DNA of 64,000 nucleotides from Rhizobium brockwellii (GTDB taxonomy: Bacteria; Pseudomonadota; Alphaproteobacteria; Rhizobiales; Rhizobiaceae), in NCBI RefSeq assembly GCF_000769405.2, contig NZ_CP053439.1, positions 1,116,001-1,180,000 on the forward strand, read 5' to 3'. This document shows, piece by piece, positions 34,572-44,273 of the stretch (within the stretch, counting starts at the first letter, position 1; every line of letters starts with the position of its first letter). A program made the translations under genes and the position numbers. The notes under the pieces were generated by a model. That model saw nothing but the letters and a program-made list of their open reading frames with translations. It had not been told where the DNA came from and made no database searches.

Positions 34572-34892
34572 GTGACCTACATCATTTTTGCGTTTGCTGC
34601 CCTCTTCGAGATCGCCGGCTGCTTTGCCTTCTGGGCATGGCTGAAGCTCGAAAAACCCATCTGGTGGCTGGCGCCGGGCATGGTCTCTTTGGCGCTTTTC
34701 GCCTGGCTTCTGACGCTGGTGCCGAGCGAGGCCGCCGGCCGCACCTTCGCAGCCTATGGCGGCATCTACATCCTCGCTTCGCTGCTCTGGCTGTGGCTGG
34801 TCGAAGCCCGCGTGCCTGATCGTTACGATATCGGCGGTGCGCTGATCTGCCTTGCCGGCGCCAGCCTCATCCTCTTCGCGCCAAGAGGCTGA
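34572..34892 (+). CDS. YnfA-family (UPF0060) membrane protein
   Basis: 106 residues from a GTG start. Four hydrophobic helices cover almost the whole chain; the signature [17 protein letters not shown] and the C-terminal [23 protein letters not shown] are typical of UPF0060. The family is related in shape to small multidrug exporters, but its transport role is not firmly established. Confidence 0.9.
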   Translation: MTYIIFAFAALFEIAGCFAFWAWLKLEKPIWWLAPGMVSLALFAWLLTLVPSEAAGRTFAAYGGIYILASLLWLWLVEARVPDRYDIGGALICLAGASLILFAPRG

Positions 34893-34933
34893 GGCGTCTT
34901 GACGGAGCACCAGCCGGGTGCAAAGACAAGCCG

Positions 34934-35698
34934 ATGTGTGGACGTTTCGCCCTGACAGTCTCCAGCGTCGACCTGCGCGACGTCTTCTCCGGTCTCGATT
35001 TCGACGATTTTCCGGCGCGCTACAACATCGCGCCGACGCAACCGATCCTCGTCGTCATATCAGGCGAGGGCAGGGAGCAGGGCAGCAACTTGACCGACCG
35101 GCGCGCCGTGCTCGTGCGCTGGGGCCTGACGCCGGGCTGGGTCAAGGATCCGAAGGATTTCCCACTGCTGATCAACGCGCGCTCCGAAACCGCGATCGGC
35201 AAGGCTTCCTTCCGCGCCGCCATGCGTCATCGCCGTGTGCTCATTCCGGCCTCCGGTTTCTATGAATGGCATCGCCCGTCCAAGGAAAGCGGCGAGCGGC
35301 CGCAGGCCTATTGGATCAGGCCGCGCCGGGGGGGCGTCATCGCCTTTGCCGGGTTGATGGAGACATGGTCCTCGGCCGACGGCTCTGAGGTCGATACCGG
35401 CGCGATCCTGACGACATCAGCCACTTCAGCCATATCATCGATCCACGATCGCATGCCCGTCGTCATCAAACCCGAGGATTTCACGCGCTGGCTGGATTGC
35501 AAGACGCAGGAACCGCGCGAAGTGGTCGACTTGATGCAGCCGGTTCAGGATGATTTCTTCGAAGCCGTACCGGTCTCCGACAAGGTAAACAAGGTTGCCA
35601 ATATGGGTCCCGACCTGCAGCAGCCGGTCGCCATCGAAAAGCCGTTGAAGGCGCCCGACAAGCAAAAGCCTGACGACGGCCAGCTCAGCTTCTTCTGA
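34934..35698 (+). CDS. SRAP-domain protein (HMCES/YedK type)
   Basis: 254 residues starting MCGRFAL, so the catalytic Cys2 is exposed after removal of Met1. Other active-site residues are in ARYNIAPTQ, INARSETA, SGFYEWHRPS (glutamate) and IHDRMPVVI (histidine). SRAP proteins crosslink covalently to abasic sites in single-stranded DNA and protect them. The C-terminal 30 residues are an extra charged tail. It begins 41 bases after ynfA. Confidence 0.92.
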   Translation: MCGRFALTVSSVDLRDVFSGLDFDDFPARYNIAPTQPILVVISGEGREQGSNLTDRRAVLVRWGLTPGWVKDPKDFPLLINARSETAIGKASFRAAMRHRRVLIPASGFYEWHRPSKESGERPQAYWIRPRRGGVIAFAGLMETWSSADGSEVDTGAILTTSATSAISSIHDRMPVVIKPEDFTRWLDCKTQEPREVVDLMQPVQDDFFEAVPVSDKVNKVANMGPDLQQPVAIEKPLKAPDKQKPDDGQLSFF

Positions 35699-35922
35699 AC
35701 ACTATCCGCCATACCTACAGGCCCGTCGGCGACCTATCGGCGCCGACGTCTCACATAAGCGGCGGCGATGCATCGCTTCGTCCATCAGGTTTTTCGGGTT
35801 GTGCTTAGTCGCCAGAGCGTTGTCAGGAGATTTCCGACGATCGCCTCGTCATTCACTTCGTCAGCGGTGCCTAACGCATGCAACCCGAAAGCACACATGG
35901 TTCCAATTTGAAGCCTTCCGCT

Positions 35923-36069
35923 TCAAGCGGATTTTTTGACGCTGGTTGGCTTATGCTTCGCCATCAGCGATGCTGCGGCAACAGCCTTCAGGCCGACGGG
36001 GCGATAGTTGGCGGCGAGGTCTGGCTTGGCCGCTTGCTGTTCGCCGGTACTGCTCTTCTTCGAAGTCAC
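35923..36069 (-). CDS. Small basic protein, 48 residues
   Basis: The minus strand from GTG at 36069 encodes MTSKKSSTGEQQAAKPDLAA, then NYRPVGLKAVAAASLMAKHK and PTSVKKSA before TGA. AAGGAGA sits 5 bases upstream of the GTG, a strong ribosome site. The protein is lysine-rich with no membrane segment. I do not recognise it. Coding is supported by the ribosome site and by sense-codon usage like that of the neighbours, but not by similarity. Confidence 0.55.
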   Translation of the reverse strand: MTSKKSSTGEQQAAKPDLAANYRPVGLKAVAAASLMAKHKPTSVKKSA

Positions 36070-36380
36070 GATACTCTCCTTGCGTGGTTCTTCCCTGGGT
36101 ATTTTATGGTTTGATGTTTCATCACGAATAGCGACAAAACGGGGGCGTCGGTTATCAGGATTTGTAAACGCGCACCATAATTCGCGAGGCTTAACTGAAG
36201 CCTACGTTGGTTAATACTTACTGAAGAGAGCCGTTCCAATAAAAGTCCGAAAGCGGTTTTCCGGGGAAACGCGCAGAACGGTTTCCACCCGGATAAAGCG
36301 CATGCTTTTCCCGGGGATACGTCAGAACGAAGGGAGAGAAGCATTTCCGTCATTCGAAGAGATCCGGAAATGCTAGGAGA
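36070..36380. other. Intergenic region between the 48-residue ORF and pssA
   Basis: 311 bases. No gene seen. It contains CGGTTTTCCGGGGAAACGCG-type sequence reminiscent of the palindromic repeats, and the inverted repeat AGCATTTCCG (36340-36349)/CGGAAATGCT (36365-36374), seven bases after the pssA stop on the minus strand, which may serve as its terminator. Confidence 0.5.
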
Positions 36381-37226
36381 TCAGATGTGCCGGCCGATAT
36401 CGTCGTCGCCGATGCCCGGCTCCTCGATCGTCAGCGTCCCGTATTTCCGCCGCCATTTCCGCGCGCCGAAGGGAAGCGAGATGAGGTAGGCGGCCACGGT
36501 GAAGACCATCACCTCCCAGGTGTAGCTCATCAGCAGAGCCACATAGAGCACGACGCCGAGCATCATCGGCAACACGAGGTCGCGCCGCAAGCGGTTGCCT
36601 TCCGATTTGCCCGACCAGACCGGCAGCCGGCTGATCAGCAGGAAGGCGATGAGCACGGTGTAGATCGACGAGATATAGGCGAAGGTCCGATCCGTCGCCA
36701 GCCCGAGGAAGCCGAGATAGACCGGCAGCAGCACCAGCATGGCGCCGGCCGGCGCCGGCACGCCGACGAAATATTCCGATTGCCAGCTCGCCTTGTTCTC
36801 ACGTTCGGCCATGACATTGAAGCGGGCAAGGCGAAGCCCGGCGGCGATGGCATAGATCAGGGCGGCGATCCAGCCGAGCGAGCGCGCCTGGTCGAGCGCG
36901 AAGACATAGACGACGAGGGCGGGTGCGACGCCGAAATTGACGATGTCGGCAAGCGAATCCATCTGCGCGCCGAACTTCGAGGTCGCCTTCATCAGCCGTG
37001 CTACGCGCCCGTCGATACCGTCGAGGAAGGCGGCGAGCAGCACCATGGAGACGGCGAGCTCGTAACGATTCTCGAAAGCCAGCCGGATGCCGGTCAGCCC
37101 GGCGCAGATCGCCAGAATGGTGATGAGGTTCGGAAAGACGAGCCGGAGCGGGATTTCGCGCAGACGCGGGCCGCGGGCGGAATCATCCGGCCCATTGGGC
37201 TCGAAAGGCGGAAAAGGCGTTTCCAT
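36381..37226 (-). CDS. pssA: CDP-diacylglycerol-serine O-phosphatidyltransferase
   Basis: 281 residues from the ATG at 37226; a TTG at 37238 is possible. The CDP-alcohol phosphotransferase motif is DGIDGRVARLMKATSKFGAQMDSLAD (D-G-x2-A-R...G...D...D pattern), followed by six or more hydrophobic helices. The enzyme makes phosphatidylserine in the inner membrane from CDP-diacylglycerol and serine. It is downstream of psd on the same strand, so both steps to phosphatidylethanolamine are encoded together. Confidence 0.94.
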   Translation of the reverse strand: METPFPPFEPNGPDDSARGPRLREIPLRLVFPNLITILAICAGLTGIRLAFENRYELAVSMVLLAAFLDGIDGRVARLMKATSKFGAQMDSLADIVNFGVAPALVVYVFALDQARSLGWIAALIYAIAAGLRLARFNVMAERENKASWQSEYFVGVPAPAGAMLVLLPVYLGFLGLATDRTFAYISSIYTVLIAFLLISRLPVWSGKSEGNRLRRDLVLPMMLGVVLYVALLMSYTWEVMVFTVAAYLISLPFGARKWRRKYGTLTIEEPGIGDDDIGRHI

Positions 37227-37305
37227 ATCGCGTTCCAATCGTTCCTAAGGCAATTCCAGCAACAGTGCGTAGCGCTTCTGCACTTCCGTGAAAAGCTCAC
37301 CCGCT

Positions 37306-38004
37306 CTAGCTGCGGCGGCTGATGACGGGACCCTTGGCGGAGGCGAATTCGGCGATGACGGTTTCTCCCGCAACCGCCGTCTGGCCGAGCGAGACGCGCG
37401 GCGCAGCGCCGGCGGGCAGGAATACGTCGAGCCGCGAGCCGAAACGGATCAGCCCGAAGCGCTCGCCCGCATCCACCGGCTCGTTGGGGTTTGCCCAGCA
37501 GAGGATGCGCCGCGCCACAAGGCCGGCGATTTGCACGACGCCGATCTGACCGTGGCGGGTTTCGATCACCAGCCCGTTGCGCTCATTGTCCTCGCTCGCC
37601 TTGTCGAGCTCGGCGTTGACGAAGCTGCCGGAGCGGTAGTTGATGCTGACGATGCGGCCGCGCATCGGCGCCCGGTTCACATGGCAATTGAAGACGTTCA
37701 TGAAGACCGAGATGCGCAGCATCGGCTCGGATCCGAGGTTAAGCTCTGCCGGAGGGGTCACCATTTGGATCGCCGAGACCTTGCCGTCGGCGGGAGAGAT
37801 CACCAGGTCGTCGTCCTGCGGGGTCACGCGCTCGGGATCGCGGAAGAAATAGGCGCACCAGAGCGTGAAGATCATGCCGATCCAGAAGAGTGGCTTGAAG
37901 ATCCATCCCAAGACCAGCGATGCGACGAAGAAGGCGGCAACGAAGGGATAACCCTCCTTGTGCACGGGGACGATCGTGTTGCGAACCGTGTTGAACAGGC
38001 TCAT
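37306..38004 (-). CDS. psd: Phosphatidylserine decarboxylase proenzyme
   Basis: 232 residues from the ATG at 38004, with AAGGAG upstream. N-terminal hydrophobic segments (about 17-60) lead into the catalytic domain. The conserved glycine-serine self-cleavage site that generates the pyruvoyl group is in [13 protein letters not shown] near residue 190. This is the short form found in alphaproteobacteria. It produces phosphatidylethanolamine from the PssA product. Gap to pssA is 79 bases. Confidence 0.94.
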   Translation of the reverse strand: MSLFNTVRNTIVPVHKEGYPFVAAFFVASLVLGWIFKPLFWIGMIFTLWCAYFFRDPERVTPQDDDLVISPADGKVSAIQMVTPPAELNLGSEPMLRISVFMNVFNCHVNRAPMRGRIVSINYRSGSFVNAELDKASEDNERNGLVIETRHGQIGVVQIAGLVARRILCWANPNEPVDAGERFGLIRFGSRLDVFLPAGAAPRVSLGQTAVAGETVIAEFASAKGPVISRRS

Positions 38005-38137
38005 GGCTGCCGGTCTCCTTGCGTTTTCATTTTTGCTGGTTAGCGAAAAACCGTCTCCGGGGCAATGCTGCGGCATCGGCCCTGGTTCCCGCGCCGGGTT
38101 TCTGAACAACAAAAGCCGGCCGGCGTCGATTCCCTTG

Positions 38138-40015
38138 TCAGCTTGCCGGAGCAAGCCGCGTTATCACACCGAGGTCGTCGCTTTCGCGCACCTGCTTCAG
38201 ATGTTCCTCCGCCTGTGTCGCCTCGCGCTGGCGGTTCCACATCGAGGCATAAAGGCCGTTCCTTTCGAGCAGGGCGGCATGTGTTCCGCGCTCGGCGATC
38301 TCGCCGCTTTTGAGCACGATGATTTCGTCGGCGCTGATGACAGTCGAAAGCCGGTGGGCGATAACCAGCGTCGTGCGGTTCTTCGAAACCAGGTCGAGTG
38401 CTTCCTGGATTTCTCGTTCCGTCGTCGTGTCGAGCGCCGACGTAGCCTCGTCGAGGATCAGGATTGGTGGCGCCTTGAGGATGGTGCGGGCGATCGCCAC
38501 CCGCTGCTTCTCGCCGCCCGAAAGCTTCAGCCCGCGCTCGCCGACCTTGGTTTCGAAACCCTCGGGCAGCGTTTCGATGAAATGTGCGATCTGCGCCACC
38601 TCGGCCGCTGCAAAGACCTCGCCGTCGCTGGCCGATGTGCGGCCGTAGCGGATGTTGTAGGCGACCGTGTCGTTGAAGAGCACGGTATCCTGCGGCACCA
38701 TGCCGATTGCCGTACGCAGGCTCTTCTGCGTCACCGTGCGGATATCCTGGCCGTCGACGCTGATCGCGCCGCTCTGGATATCGTAAAAACGATAGAGCAG
38801 GCGCGACAGCGTCGATTTGCCGGCACCCGACGGACCGACGACGGCGACCGTCTTGCCGGCCGGCACCTCGAAGGAAATGCCCTTCAGGATCGGACGGGCC
38901 GCGTCGTAGGCGAAATGCACATCCTTGAAGGAGATCGCGCCCTGGCCGATCCGAAGTTCGGTCGCATCGGGCGCGTCTTTGACTTCGGTCTGCACCTCAA
39001 GCAAATCGAACATCTGCTCGATATCGGTCAGCCCCTGGCGGATTTCGCGGTAGACGAAGCCGATGAAGTTGAGCGGTACGGAAAGCTGCAGCAGCATCGA
39101 ATTGACGAAAACGAAATCGCCGACCGTCTGCTCGCCGCGCTGCACGGCCAGCGCCGACAGCACCAGCATGATGGTCGTGCCGATGCCGAAGATGACGCCC
39201 TGGCCGAAGTTCAGCCAGCCGAGCGAGGTCCAGACATCGGTCGCCGCCTTCTCGTAGCGTTCCATCGATTTGTCGAAACGCTTTGCCTCCATCTCCTCAT
39301 TGCCGAAATATTTGACGGTCTCGAAATTGAGGAGAGAGTCGATCGCCTTGGTATTGGCGTCGGTATCGCTGTCGTTCATCGACCGGCGGATGGCGATGCG
39401 CCAGTCGGATGCGCGGATCGTGAACCAGATATAGGCCCAGACGGTGAAGGCGGTAACGGCGAGATAGGAGAAGCCATAGCCCCACCAGAAGATCACCGCC
39501 GTCAGCAGGAATTCGATGACGGTCGGGACTGAATTGAGGATCGTGAAGCGCACGATCGTCTCGATGCCCTTGGTGCCGCGCTCGATGATGCGCGACAGCC
39601 CGCCGGTCTTGCGCTCCAGATGGAAGCGCAGCGACAGCTCGTGCATGTGCACGAAGGTCCTGTAGGCGAGCTGGCGCACCGCATGTTGTCCGACGCTGGC
39701 AAAGAGCGCGTCGCGCAGCTGGTTGAGGCCAAGCTGGATCAGCCGAGTGATGTTATAGGCGATGACCAGCGCGATGGCGCCGGCCAGCAGCGGCGGCACT
39801 GAGCCGGCAAGATCCATCCTGCCGTTCAGCGCATCGGTCGACCATTTGAAGAAATAGGGAACGAGCAGCAATACGAATTTGGAGATTAGCAGAAAGACAG
39901 AGGCCCAGACGACGCGCATCTTGAGGTCGGGCCGGCCGGCCGGCCACATATAGGGCCAGAGGTTGAGAAGCGTCTGCGGGAGGTTGGATTCCGAGACTGT
40001 CTTGCCGTTTGCCAT
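38138..40015 (-). CDS. ABC exporter, Atm1/heavy-metal type (fused membrane and ATPase domains)
   Basis: 625 residues from the ATG at 40015. A six-helix ABC membrane domain (about 25-345) includes the ATM1-like stretch [26 protein letters not shown]. The ATPase domain (about 380-615) has Walker [10 protein letters not shown], signature LSGGEKQR, Walker [13 protein letters not shown] and the H-loop in IAHRLST. Bacterial Atm1 homologues export glutathione or its metal conjugates and protect against heavy metals. Function by homology; no metal-specific neighbour is present. Confidence 0.9.
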   Translation of the reverse strand: MANGKTVSESNLPQTLLNLWPYMWPAGRPDLKMRVVWASVFLLISKFVLLLVPYFFKWSTDALNGRMDLAGSVPPLLAGAIALVIAYNITRLIQLGLNQLRDALFASVGQHAVRQLAYRTFVHMHELSLRFHLERKTGGLSRIIERGTKGIETIVRFTILNSVPTVIEFLLTAVIFWWGYGFSYLAVTAFTVWAYIWFTIRASDWRIAIRRSMNDSDTDANTKAIDSLLNFETVKYFGNEEMEAKRFDKSMERYEKAATDVWTSLGWLNFGQGVIFGIGTTIMLVLSALAVQRGEQTVGDFVFVNSMLLQLSVPLNFIGFVYREIRQGLTDIEQMFDLLEVQTEVKDAPDATELRIGQGAISFKDVHFAYDAARPILKGISFEVPAGKTVAVVGPSGAGKSTLSRLLYRFYDIQSGAISVDGQDIRTVTQKSLRTAIGMVPQDTVLFNDTVAYNIRYGRTSASDGEVFAAAEVAQIAHFIETLPEGFETKVGERGLKLSGGEKQRVAIARTILKAPPILILDEATSALDTTTEREIQEALDLVSKNRTTLVIAHRLSTVISADEIIVLKSGEIAERGTHAALLERNGLYASMWNRQREATQAEEHLKQVRESDDLGVITRLAPAS

Positions 40016-40170
40016 GATTGTCTCCAGCCCGGATGGGCTTGCCGCGATTCGATGCCGGCAAGCGAGCGGAACCGGGACGTGCCTGAAAGCGCGTCCCACA
40101 ACCCGCAGCCGCCATCGCCAGATAGGGTGCCGGCGGACGAATACAACAATTGCTGGGGTAAGGAAACGAC

Positions 40171-40199
40171 GAGGCCGGGCGCTTATCCCGCCCGGCCTC
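40171..40199 (-). terminator. Strong hairpin after the LysM gene
   Basis: GAGGCCGGGCG (40171-40181) and CGCCCGGCCTC (40189-40199) form an 11-bp stem with a 7-base loop, 18 bases beyond the LysM stop. On the minus strand it is followed by GTCGTTTCC. Confidence 0.75.
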
Positions 40200-40217
40200 G
40201 TAGTGTTGTTTTGCAGC

Positions 40218-42248
40218 TTAGAGGTGCTGGCCGGACATGCGCTTGCGATGCAGCTCTTCGGCATTCGGCAACACATCCTTCGGCAGGCCGAAAATCTGGC
40301 CAGGGCGGATGCGATCGGGATTGATGATCTTGTCCTCGTTGGCGATGTAGATTGTCGTGTAGCGAACGCCGAGGCCATAGGTGCGGCGCGAGATCTGCCA
40401 CAGCGTGTCGCCGCGGCGAATGATGACCGCCGCGTTGTTCGCCGTCAGCGGCGCCTGTTCGATCGTCTTCGGCTGGTTGCTTCCGACCTCGTTTGCATAC
40501 GGCGTTGCCGGCGCGGGTGCGGCGGTGAGCTCGGCAATCATCCCGCCCAGCTTGTCGAGTGCGGCGCCGACGGACTTCGCATCCCCGGGCAGGCCCTGCA
40601 GCAGCTTCAGCGCATTGCCGGCGACCTGCGAGGAGGAACCTGACGCTTGCTTGAAGACATCAGGCGCATCGGCGGCCGGGCGGAAGTCGGCGACGGAGCG
40701 CAGCGCAAACTCCGTTGCCGAGCGTGCTGCCGCAAGCTGTTCGGCGCCGGGCAACTTGCCATCGGCAAAAAGCCCCTTCAGCAGGCCGAAAGCCTTGCCG
40801 ACTTCGGCTTTGAGTTTGCGGAGCTCGCCTTCGTCAAGCGGAACCATCGAGGAAGCACCGTTCGCATCTGCGGGGGCCGATTGCGCGGCGACCCTCACCT
40901 GATCGCCGGCCGGGCGATTGAAATTCACCGACGCACGCACGATCACCTTGCCTGCGGGATCGACGACATCGACGCGGATCTTGTGGTCGCCGACCGAAAG
41001 CGCCACCACACCGTCGATGATGAAATGGCCGTCGGAGCCGGCGGTATCCTGGCCGACGAGGCTGTCGTCGGCATAACCGATGACCTTGGCATTGGAGCGG
41101 GTCGTGCCGGCAATGAAGATCTTGTTGCCTTCGATCTCGACGGCATTGACCATCACGTCGGGTACATTCGTCTTATCCGGTGCGGCAGTGCCGGGAATGG
41201 CCGGTGTCGTATCAGCGCCGCCGGAGGGTGTGTCGGTGAGGTTCGGCGTCTGCAGCGCCAGCTCGCCGGTTGGTGCAGCCGAGCTTTCACCGGTTGCCGG
41301 CTTGTCCGCAGGCGGTGCCATCGGATTGGAGGCATCGGCAACTTCGGTTCCGGCCTTCGGCGCGGTGATGATTCGGCTCGCCGCGCCGGGTTTGGAAACC
41401 ATGGCGAGCAGATTGGCGCCATTGCCATCCTTGGGCACGGAAATGGTCGCGACTTCTTCGGAAAGCGTGCTTTTGCCGTCCTTGCCCGTGAATTTCAGCA
41501 CCAGCTGGTGGTCGCCGGCCGGAAGCGGATCGTCGAGAACGGCAGCAAAATCGCCACTCGCATCGACATTGGCCGTCGTCACCACCTTGTCGCCGTCGAG
41601 CACCTCGAGCTTGCCGTTCGGTTCGGCGGAACCGGCAATCACCGTCGATCCGTCGGGCTCGACGCGCAATACGTCGAAGGCCGGAAGCTTCGGGCCGGTA
41701 TTTTCCGCTGCCGTATTCGCCCCAGGGGCGGTCTCCGGCGCACCGGTCAGCGCAACCTCGGCCTTGGCGATCGCGGCAAGCGCATCGGCGATGTTCTCGG
41801 GCAGCGACTGGACGATGGCGAGTGCCTTCGCGCCGCCGTCCTTGGCCTTGGCGGCAAGGGTCTGGGTCGCGGGATCGAGGCCCTCGGGAATAGTGAAGCC
41901 GGCAAGTGCGGTCAGCGCGTTGACGGCCTTGGTCTTGGCGGCAGTGAAAACATCGATGGTCGGGCCTTTGCCGTCGGCAAACAGCGCCTTGAGCTCGCTG
42001 AGCGACACGCCGGCATCGGCCGAAAGGCGACCGACCTGATCGGCGACCGCAGCCGCATCGCCCACAGCGGAGCGCGATGTCTTTGACGCCTCGTTAACCG
42101 TGTTCTTGAGCTCCGTGCTCGCCTGGTTGATGGCGTCGCCGACCTTGGTTGCATCGCCGCCGATACGCGGCATGACGACAAACACCATCAGTAGGATTGC
42201 GATTGCGAGGACTGCAAGAGCCAGCAAGCCGGCACGGTTCTTCATCAT
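40218..42248 (-). CDS. Large LysM-domain envelope protein with mirrored internal duplication
   Basis: 676 residues. An N-terminal membrane anchor (about 5-27) leads to an alanine-rich helical segment (about 75-170, LKALFADGKGPTIDVFTAAK), an Ig-like segment (about 190-285), a Pro/Thr/Ala linker, a second Ig-like segment (about 385-465) and a second helical segment (about 490-590, LKGLFADGKLPGAEQLAAAR). A C-terminal LysM domain (about 618-665, IIRRGDTLWQISRRTYG) follows. The paired segments resemble each other. LysM should bind peptidoglycan, giving a link between inner membrane and wall. Specific function unknown. Confidence 0.85.
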   Translation of the reverse strand: MMKNRAGLLALAVLAIAILLMVFVVMPRIGGDATKVGDAINQASTELKNTVNEASKTSRSAVGDAAAVADQVGRLSADAGVSLSELKALFADGKGPTIDVFTAAKTKAVNALTALAGFTIPEGLDPATQTLAAKAKDGGAKALAIVQSLPENIADALAAIAKAEVALTGAPETAPGANTAAENTGPKLPAFDVLRVEPDGSTVIAGSAEPNGKLEVLDGDKVVTTANVDASGDFAAVLDDPLPAGDHQLVLKFTGKDGKSTLSEEVATISVPKDGNGANLLAMVSKPGAASRIITAPKAGTEVADASNPMAPPADKPATGESSAAPTGELALQTPNLTDTPSGGADTTPAIPGTAAPDKTNVPDVMVNAVEIEGNKIFIAGTTRSNAKVIGYADDSLVGQDTAGSDGHFIIDGVVALSVGDHKIRVDVVDPAGKVIVRASVNFNRPAGDQVRVAAQSAPADANGASSMVPLDEGELRKLKAEVGKAFGLLKGLFADGKLPGAEQLAAARSATEFALRSVADFRPAADAPDVFKQASGSSSQVAGNALKLLQGLPGDAKSVGAALDKLGGMIAELTAAPAPATPYANEVGSNQPKTIEQAPLTANNAAVIIRRGDTLWQISRRTYGLGVRYTTIYIANEDKIINPDRIRPGQIFGLPKDVLPNAEELHRKRMSGQHL

Positions 42249-42403
42249 TATGTCTCCCAGAGCGGCAATTTGCCGTAATACCCAAAATTGCTAGCGATTC
42301 CCGTTGCTTTCCACAAGCATTCAAAGCAATTAGGCAAGCTAGGCACGCTGCTTTTCAGTCAATTTTCTTGACTGCATTGAAATGGAATAGTTGTTTTGCC
42401 CTC

Positions 42404-43027
42404 ATGACCGAACAATCTGTATCGATTCGATCCATCTGCGTTTACTGCGGCTCCAGGCCGGGACGCGATCCTTCCCACATGGCGGCCGGGCGTGCTCTCG
42501 GAAGAGAGATCGCCGAATACGGCCTGCGCCTCGTCTATGGCGGGGGTACCAAAGGCATCATGGGCGCGGTTGCCAGCGGCGTGCTTTCAGGCGGCGGTCA
42601 GGTCACGGGCATCATTCCCGAATTCCTGATCGATATGGAAGCGACTCGCCACTCGCTCGGTCAGCTGAACGAACTCATTGTAACCCCTGACATGCATGCG
42701 CGCAAACACACCATGTTCGAGCGCTCCGATGCCTTCGTCGCGCTGCCCGGCGGCATCGGTACGCTGGAGGAGATCGTCGAGATCATGACCTGGGCGCAGC
42801 TCGGCCGCCACGAAAAGCCGATGGTCTTTGCCAACGTCAACGGTTTCTGGGATCCGATGATGGAACTGATGCGTCATATGACCGAAGAAGGCTTCCTGCA
42901 CACCGCTCATCGGGTGCAGCCGCTCGTCGTCGACGAGATCTCCGGCATCATTCCGGCGATCATGGCCCAGGCAGTCCAGCTCGCCGCCGATCGTGACGGC
43001 GAGGACGAAGTGATTTCGAAGATGTAG
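42404..43027 (+). CDS. LOG-family cytokinin-riboside-monophosphate phosphoribohydrolase
   Basis: 207 residues from the ATG at 42404; the longer upstream frame overlaps the LysM promoter region and is not credible. Signature ALPGGIGTLEEIVEIMTWAQLG matches the PGGxGTxxE motif, with KHTMFERSDAF and a Rossmann start SICVYCGSRPG. LOG enzymes release free cytokinins from nucleotides; many bacterial members act generally on nucleoside monophosphates. In a plant-associated genus a cytokinin role is possible but unproven. Confidence 0.88.
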   Translation: MTEQSVSIRSICVYCGSRPGRDPSHMAAGRALGREIAEYGLRLVYGGGTKGIMGAVASGVLSGGGQVTGIIPEFLIDMEATRHSLGQLNELIVTPDMHARKHTMFERSDAFVALPGGIGTLEEIVEIMTWAQLGRHEKPMVFANVNGFWDPMMELMRHMTEEGFLHTAHRVQPLVVDEISGIIPAIMAQAVQLAADRDGEDEVISKM

Positions 43028-43042
43028 GCGGGCGCGCCTTTG

Positions 43043-43142
43043 GAGCGGTTCGGCTTTTCACTGAAGCGCAGAACCGCTCCAAGCTTTTGTTTACGCAATC
43101 CCGGACGCAAAACCGCTGCGCACTTTTGCAGGAAAGGCTCTA
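43043..43142. repeat. Composite intergenic repeat, copy E of the CGCACTTTT family
   Basis: Hairpin GAGCGGTTC (43043-43051)/GAACCGCTC (43071-43079), then a segment with GCAAAACCGCTGCGCACTTT. It fills the gap between the convergent LOG and rarD genes, and the AACCGCTGCGCACTTTTG core is shared with copies C and D. Confidence 0.75.
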
Positions 43143-44066
43143 GCGCCCGCGGCTTCCCTTCAGCATCGACCAGCTATAGAGGAACAGCCCCGCCCAGATC
43201 AGCGGGAAGGCGATCATCCGCGCCATGCCGAATGGCTCATGGAAGATGAAGACCGCGATCAGGAAGATCATCGTCGGCGCGATATACTGCATGATGCCGA
43301 TCGTCGAGAGTTTCAGCAGCTTGGCGCCGTTTGCATAGATCATCAGCGGCACGGCGGTGATGACGCCGCAGCCGAGCAACAGGGTCGTGTCGGCAAGACC
43401 GGTGCGGTAGAGGTGGCCCTGGCCGCTGCCGAATTCCAGATAGAGGATATAGAGGAGGGCCGGCCCGCTGAGGATCAGCACTTCCAGGAAGAAGCCCTGG
43501 TTCGGCCCGAGCGGCAGCGTCTTGCGCAACAGGGCGTAGAACCCCCAGCTGATCGCCAGCGTCAGCGCCACCCACGGGATGCCGCCGCTGTCCAGCGCGA
43601 GAATGGCGACGGCAAGCGCCGCAAGCACGATCGCCGCAATCTGCAGTGGTTGGAGCTTTTCCTTGAGGAAAACCGCGCCGAGGAAGATGCTGAACAGCGG
43701 ATTGATGAAATAGCCAAGTGCTGCATCGAGCGAATGGCCGGCACCGATCGCCCAGACATAGGTACCCCAGTTGACCGTAATCAGCGACGCCGTCAGCGCC
43801 GCCATCGCCAGCATGCGCGGCGAGCTGAGTGCTGCGCGGATGTCCTGTGTGCGCCCGAGCACGATCAGCACGATGCCCGCCAACGGCAGCGACCAGACGA
43901 TACGATGAGCGATCACCTCGGCCGGCGAGATATGCGCCACCGCCTTCATGTAAATCGGCAGAAAGCCCCAGAGCAGATAGGCTGTCAGCGCGAAGGCGAA
44001 CCCGCGCGGACTGTCTTCGTTCTTGGCCAACGGAACGGATGCATCGGTCGACATCGGTGTTTCCAT
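43140..44066 (-). CDS. rarD: RarD/EamA-family membrane transporter
   Basis: 308 residues with about ten hydrophobic helices in two EamA repeats. The RarD-type N-terminus GFAFALTAYLLWGFLPIYMKAV is clear, as are NWGTYVWAIGAGHSLDAALGYFINPL and TAVPLMIYANGAKLLKLSTIGIMQYIAPT. RarD is named for a chloramphenicol-sensitivity phenotype, but the transported compound is unclear. A start at 44054 (MSTDAS) is an alternative. Confidence 0.9.
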   Translation of the reverse strand: METPMSTDASVPLAKNEDSPRGFAFALTAYLLWGFLPIYMKAVAHISPAEVIAHRIVWSLPLAGIVLIVLGRTQDIRAALSSPRMLAMAALTASLITVNWGTYVWAIGAGHSLDAALGYFINPLFSIFLGAVFLKEKLQPLQIAAIVLAALAVAILALDSGGIPWVALTLAISWGFYALLRKTLPLGPNQGFFLEVLILSGPALLYILYLEFGSGQGHLYRTGLADTTLLLGCGVITAVPLMIYANGAKLLKLSTIGIMQYIAPTMIFLIAVFIFHEPFGMARMIAFPLIWAGLFLYSWSMLKGSRGR

Positions 44067-44273
44067 CTTTGTTCTTCTTCTGATCCGGCCTAGCTTAAGC
44101 GCCGTGAATAGGCCAATTCATTTCGTTGAATGAAGGGTGAGAGGATTTGAACCCGGAGACGACGCGATGGACGAGAATATATCCGACGCCCTTCGCTGGA
44201 AGACGAAGTCCGAAGGATGCGAATGGGATTCGGGCGAGGGCTGGGGTCTCGTCGCCGGACCGGCGGAATAGGT

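Noticed and set aside
37958..39532. Plus-strand 524-residue open frame opposite psd and the ABC exporter
   Set aside because: Antisense shadow of two clear genes; no recognisable motif.
40647..42086. Plus-strand 479-residue open frame opposite the LysM gene
   Set aside because: The Gly/Arg/His-rich shadow results from the Ala/Pro-rich codons of the real gene.
42197..42403. N-terminal extension of the LOG-family frame
   Set aside because: It overlaps the divergent LysM start region and lacks family similarity; the ATG at 42404 gives the normal family length.
44095..44273. tRNA-like GGGTTCAAATCC on the minus strand between rarD and cimA
   Set aside because: The T-loop resembles a tRNA, but the T-stem does not pair properly and no acceptor stem, D-arm or anticodon arm could be built around it.
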